This document shows positions 60,817 through 64,000 of a DNA stretch of 64,000 bases, one piece after another; the stretch's first letter is position 1; the number at the start of each line of letters is the position of its first letter. A program made the translations under genes and the position numbers. The notes under the pieces were generated by a model. It did no database searches. It was not told where the DNA came from and saw only the letters and a program-made list of their open reading frames with translations. The stretch comes from Methylotenera_A sp049687015 (lineage in GTDB: Bacteria > Pseudomonadota > Gammaproteobacteria > Burkholderiales > Methylophilaceae), in contig JBAVIP010000063.1 in NCBI GenBank assembly GCA_049687015.1, positions 10,895 through 74,894 of the forward strand, written 5' to 3'.

Positions 60817-61878
60817 TTAATCTGCCGTTATTTCTTCTTCCAAATGCGCTGCCCATTCCCGCCACACCGCCCAAACGATAGCCAGCACAATGGGGCCGAT
60901 GAACAAACCGACCAGCCCAAAGGCCAAAAAGCCGCCTAATACGCCAACCAGCACAAACAAAAACGGTATCGGGCTAACGCTGCTGATGAATAATGGCCGC
61001 AATACATTATCAAGCTGGCTTACTACAGCTGCACCCCAAATCCAGACACCGATGGCCGCACCAGTTTCGCCTTGCAACAACAACCAGAGCCCGGCAGCAC
61101 CCCATGCCACAGGCGTACCAAATGGAATCAGCGCCAAAATAGCAGTCAGCACACCAAACACCACTGGGGATGCTAGTCCGGCAACCCAATAACCCAGCCC
61201 TGCGGCAATGCCTTGCACTACGGCAGTAAGTAGAATACCGTACACCACTGCGCGTGTGGTGGTGCCAGCCGCATGCAGATAGTCATGCACCTGGGGGCCG
61301 ATAAATCTCGCCAGCACATGGCGTAACTCGTGGACGATGCGTGCGCCGTCACGGTAAAAGAAAAACAGAATCACCACGACAAATACCAGTTTAACTAGAT
61401 TTCTGCCGACACCGCCGGCCAGTATGGCGACATCATTCACATGTGAGGCAAGCCATGCTTTTGCTGCGACAGAAACTCCTTGTGGGTTGGCAACAAGATG
61501 TGCCTGCTGCTGTATCAGCCAGTCACCCAGCCATGGCAGGCCTCGTAGAGCCTCCGGCACCGGCGGCGGCGCTGCCAGAAAAGTCTGAAGTTCAGGATAA
61601 ACTCTGCTGATTTCCTGCTGCGCCAGCCAAGCCAGCCAAAGCAAAGGCAAAAAAAGCGTAAATGCTGCCAGTGCCGTCGTAAGGCTGGCCGCCAGCGTAT
61701 CACGCCCACTGCACCAGCGACGCATGCGTGTGGCCACAGGCCAGGAGGCATAAGCCAGCACGCCTGCCCAAGCGATAGGCGCAAGAAATGGCGTGATCAC
61801 CATAAAAGCAAGCAGTGCCAAGCCCACCAAGGCCAGCCACGGAACGATGCGACGGCTAAGCGGTGTTATTGTATTCAA
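60817..61878 (-). CDS. AI-2E family transporter
   Basis: A 353-residue, seven- to eight-segment membrane protein of the AI-2E/PerM/YdiK family. The early LAFMVITPFLAPIAWAGVLAYA and late VGVLGGFLAFGLVGLFIGPIVLA (parts) match the family; members transport small molecules or Na+ and protons, and real AI-2 export is documented for few. The start is a TTG with AAGGA upstream. It begins 3 bases after UPF0114. Confidence 0.88.
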   Translation of the reverse strand: MNTITPLSRRIVPWLALVGLALLAFMVITPFLAPIAWAGVLAYASWPVATRMRRWCSGRDTLAASLTTALAAFTLFLPLLWLAWLAQQEISRVYPELQTFLAAPPPVPEALRGLPWLGDWLIQQQAHLVANPQGVSVAAKAWLASHVNDVAILAGGVGRNLVKLVFVVVILFFFYRDGARIVHELRHVLARFIGPQVHDYLHAAGTTTRAVVYGILLTAVVQGIAAGLGYWVAGLASPVVFGVLTAILALIPFGTPVAWGAAGLWLLLQGETGAAIGVWIWGAAVVSQLDNVLRPLFISSVSPIPFLFVLVGVLGGFLAFGLVGLFIGPIVLAIVWAVWREWAAHLEEEITAD

Positions 61879-61881
61879 TTC

Positions 61882-62421
61882 TTATTTATCCTTGCTCGTG
61901 TGGTTTCCTGCAGCAATACGATCCATCAAAGCAAACATCACCCCTGAAAAAATCAGCGTTAAATGAATGCCCACTAACCAAGCGAGCTCATTATTACCGT
62001 TAGGTCCTGACAGTACGTCTTTCACATTAAGAAAGTATTTTAGAAGATCGATGGCGGAAATGGCAACAATAGATCCGATTAATTTAAGTTTTAGATCAGA
62101 GAAGCCTACATGCCCCATCCATTCTGGACGGTCTTCATTGTCGCCCGTATCAATTTTAGAAACAAAGTTCTCATATCCAGCAAAAATGATAATCAGCAAC
62201 AAGTTGGCTATCAGCGTAATATCAATAAGGGAAAGAATACCCAGCAAGGCTGAATTACCATCGCCGCCAATTACTGTAGGCACTAACGCGACAAATGCTT
62301 TCCCAAACTTAACTAACAATAAGGCAATGCCAGCAATCAAACCAAGGTAGAACGGCACTAATAGCCAACGACTTCCAAACATAAAGTGTTCTAAAAACAA
62401 CTCAACACGTCTCATTTTCAT
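61882..62421 (-). CDS. UPF0114 (YqhA) membrane protein
   Basis: A 179-residue membrane protein with three to four hydrophobic segments (about 16-38, 60-85, 110-130, 145-168). SRWLLVPFYLGLIAG, SLIDITLIANLLLIIIFAGYENFVS (quoted in part) and GHVGFSDLKLKLIGSIVAISAI are typical of YqhA. Function is unknown. It is the first gene of a three-gene minus-strand run with the AI-2E transporter and TerC. Confidence 0.9.
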   Translation of the reverse strand: MKMRRVELFLEHFMFGSRWLLVPFYLGLIAGIALLLVKFGKAFVALVPTVIGGDGNSALLGILSLIDITLIANLLLIIIFAGYENFVSKIDTGDNEDRPEWMGHVGFSDLKLKLIGSIVAISAIDLLKYFLNVKDVLSGPNGNNELAWLVGIHLTLIFSGVMFALMDRIAAGNHTSKDK

Positions 62422-62492
62422 TTATTTTTTCTTTCATGAAGGTTGTTTAACATTATAGGCTATACAGTGCTGTGGTTTGCTGTGCCTATAAC

Positions 62493-63368
62493 TTACACTG
62501 CTTTAAGTGCTGCAATACGTTCATCCAAACCTGGGTGGCTGGAAAATAACCGCTTTAAGCCGCTAGCGCCGCCACCGGCAATACCGAAAGCTGCCATTTG
62601 TTTAGGTAAAGCAGATGGCTCGTGTTCATCACGTAAACGCTCTAATGCCGCAATCATTTTTTTACTGCTCGATAATTTAGCCGCACCCGCATCCGCCCTA
62701 AACTCGCGCTGACGGGAGAACCACATGACAATAATAGACGCTAATACGCCTAATACCACTTCCGCGATAATCATAGTGACAAAGAAAGCCGGTCCGGTAC
62801 CGCGCTCGGTCTTGAATATCACCTTATCAACTGCATAGCCAATCACGCGCGACAGGAACATGACAAAAGTATTCACTACGCCTTGAATCAAGGTCAGCGT
62901 CACCATATCGCCGTTGGCAATGTGCGATACTTCATGCGCCAGCACCGCTTCAGCTTCATCTTTGCTCATGGCATTGAGCAGGCCGGTAGAAACCGCTACC
63001 AGCGAACTGTTTTTGGTCATGCCGGTAGCAAAGGCGTTGACTTCCGGCGAATCGAACACCGCCACTTCTGGCATTTTGATGCCGACCGCCTGCGCCTGAC
63101 GCCTCACGGTATCCACCAGCCAGACTTCAGACTGCGTACGCGGCTGCTCAATCACTACTGCGCCAGACATGCGTTTAGCTGTCCACTTGGAAATGGCGAG
63201 CGAAATAAAAGCGCCGCCAAAACCCATGATGGCAGCAAACACCAACAGATTGCCAAGATCAAGACCTTGTGCAGTGAGATAAGGCTCCACACCCAGTATG
63301 CGCATGGTGACAGAAAGCACCAGCACAATCGCTAGGTTGGTAGCTAAAAAATATAGTATGCGTTTCAT
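62493..63368 (-). CDS. htpX: Membrane-bound zinc metalloprotease HtpX
   Basis: Inner-membrane M48 protease for misfolded membrane proteins. It has 291 residues with four membrane segments. HExxH reads LAHEVSHIANGD near 140, with the downstream Glu in REFRADAGAAKL. The ATG at 63368 is chosen because GGAG is 7 bases upstream; an in-frame TTG at 63380 would overlap that site. A 28-base palindrome lies 18 bases before the start. Confidence 0.94.
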   Translation of the reverse strand: MKRILYFLATNLAIVLVLSVTMRILGVEPYLTAQGLDLGNLLVFAAIMGFGGAFISLAISKWTAKRMSGAVVIEQPRTQSEVWLVDTVRRQAQAVGIKMPEVAVFDSPEVNAFATGMTKNSSLVAVSTGLLNAMSKDEAEAVLAHEVSHIANGDMVTLTLIQGVVNTFVMFLSRVIGYAVDKVIFKTERGTGPAFFVTMIIAEVVLGVLASIIVMWFSRQREFRADAGAAKLSSSKKMIAALERLRDEHEPSALPKQMAAFGIAGGGASGLKRLFSSHPGLDERIAALKAV

Positions 63369-63384
63369 TGAAAGCTCCAATAGA

Positions 63385-63416
63385 AGCCAGCCATACCTTG
63401 CAAGGTATGGCTGGTT
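63385..63416 (-). terminator. Perfect 28-base palindrome before htpX
   Basis: CCAGCCATACCTTG (63387-63400) and CAAGGTATGGCTGG (63401-63414) are exact complements with no spacer, extended by one G-T and one A-T pair. It follows the NTF2-like gene and precedes htpX, both on the minus strand. The following CTTCT is a poor T-run, so terminator function is likely but not certain; an operator is possible. Confidence 0.6.
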
Positions 63417-63439
63417 AACTCATTATAATGGTTTACCTC

Positions 63440-63994
63440 TTACTTGCCAGTATATGGCAGTGAGGAGTGATGAACAACGATGCGCAGGGTGCCAGCATCG
63501 TCCTTGACGTATGTCCAAGTTTTATCAACCGTAGTGACTTTGCCGTCTTTGCCAGTAACCATCACGTTGCCCATGCTGGTGGCTGAGTCGCCTGCGATGA
63601 AAATGCCGGCGTTTTGGGACTCACATTTGGTCCAGCCTTTGAGAGCAAAGCCCTTGTCTTGCGGGAAAGCAGGGTCGCCGCCAACGAAGTAGGACAAAGC
63701 ACCAGCGCGGGTAGTGCGGAATGTTTGTGGAGCAACGGTGAGCGTAGGCTTGAACAGTACCGTTCCCATTTGATAGCCGTAAGCGCTGTCAATCACTTTT
63801 TCTGCCAGAGCCTTGGCCGCTGGCTGGCCGTCTTTGGCGTAAGTGCTGCTGATGTCAACCAATGCTTGGCACCAGGCCTTCTGGGCACCTAGCACCTCGG
63901 CTTCGGTGATAGATAGATTAACCACATTGGCAGAAGAGGTCATTGATAGACCTGCCAGCACTAGCGCTGAGAGTGAGAGGGATAGAGATTTCAT
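63440..63994 (-). CDS. Secreted NTF2-like protein, function unknown
   Basis: A 184-residue exported protein (signal peptide about 1-22, cleavage after SSA). The mature part is a compact alpha+beta domain of the NTF2/SnoaL type: VLGAQKAWCQALVDIS, TVLFKPTL, GALSYFVGGDPAFPQDKGFALKGW (in part), ITMGN-like SATSMGNVMVTG and VHHSSLPYTG. Close relatives are often labelled phosphoribosyl-AMP cyclohydrolase, which I judge wrong because the signal peptide and absent metal motifs contradict it. Two Cys (near 42 and 124) could form a disulfide. It is complete within the window. Confidence 0.8.
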   Translation of the reverse strand: MKSLSLSLSALVLAGLSMTSSANVVNLSITEAEVLGAQKAWCQALVDISSTYAKDGQPAAKALAEKVIDSAYGYQMGTVLFKPTLTVAPQTFRTTRAGALSYFVGGDPAFPQDKGFALKGWTKCESQNAGIFIAGDSATSMGNVMVTGKDGKVTTVDKTWTYVKDDAGTLRIVVHHSSLPYTGK

Positions 63995-64000
63995 GGATTC

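Noticed and set aside
63440..63994. Phosphoribosyl-AMP cyclohydrolase, a label carried by close relatives
   Set aside because: A signal peptide and absence of the enzyme's zinc and magnesium motifs contradict a cytoplasmic histidine-pathway role.
1..64000. tRNA or rRNA genes, CRISPR arrays, insertion sequences, prophage or integrase genes
   Set aside because: None was recognised on either strand. The spacers are short and contain no cloverleaf, regularly spaced repeats or transposase frames.

Overview
The window is a dense stretch of chromosome from a Gram-negative bacterium, about 68 protein genes in 64 kb with short spacers. Gene order and content suggest a betaproteobacterium, most like the Methylophilaceae (Methylotenera type): pilT-pilU; a riboflavin-pyrR-pyrB-pyrC' run; lolCD-comEC-exbBD-msbA-lpxK-trm112-kdsB; yciB-yciI-bolA-ppiC; a monomeric long PurL; scpAB-rluB; and dapD/dapE. 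That placement is an inference from synteny and sequence style. No rRNA, tRNA or methylotrophy marker gene lies in the window to confirm it.

Layout. 1-2.0 kb: twitching ATPases pilT (cut by the window edge) and pilU. 2.0-3.4 kb: two membrane-anchored envelope proteins (OmpA-like; helix-hairpin-helix). 3.5-9.1 kb, minus strand: ribE-ribBA-algH-ruvX-pyrR-pyrB-pyrC', in which both the RibA half of RibBA and the PyrC protein have lost catalytic metal ligands. 9.2-10.9 kb: a large uncharacterised protein. 11.0-20.6 kb, plus strand: an envelope operon for lipoprotein export (lolCD), DNA uptake (comEC), ExbBD energy transduction, lipid A export and kinase (msbA, lpxK) and Kdo activation (kdsB). Pseudogene stubs that duplicate the 3' ends of comEC and kdsB follow those two genes. 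20.6-21.7 kb: a repeat-rich accessory patch with palindromes, three GTAG-type REP elements, the kdsB stub and an orphan membrane protein.

21.7-26.8 kb, minus strand: sucC-sucD-ankyrin protein-nadE-glnB. 26.9-27.7 kb: a membrane protein carrying a c-heme site. 27.8-29.4 kb: serB and a DUF455 ferritin-like protein, meeting tail to tail. 29.4-33.9 kb, minus strand: a periplasmic redox/secreted cluster with a c-type cytochrome and flavocytochrome c sulfide dehydrogenase flavoprotein (fccAB-like), a PQQ-sugar-dehydrogenase-type propeller, a secreted unknown and an SMP-30-like lipoprotein. 34.0-38.5 kb: a second secreted ankyrin protein and purL. 38.6-40.6 kb: an orphan GAF-PAS protein and an AT-rich glycosyltransferase. 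40.8-42.8 kb: feoAB behind a candidate Fur operator.

42.9-44.9 kb: ppiC, bolA, yciI, yciB. 45.1-48.9 kb, plus strand: PHP exonuclease, yciO, a site-2 protease, and trpS with a four-cysteine iron-sulfur-type motif. 48.9-51.5 kb: two further REP elements, scpA-scpB, rluB. 51.5-56.7 kb, minus strand: a lipoprotein, prmB, dapE, an ArsC/Spx-like protein, a GGDEF-EAL protein and dapD. 56.8-64.0 kb, minus strand: an M48 lipoprotein protease, kup, TerC, an AI-2E transporter, UPF0114, htpX and a secreted NTF2-like protein. Most of this is housekeeping. The parts that depart from it are the two 3'-end stubs with their repeats, the degenerate enzyme domains, and the periplasmic redox cluster.
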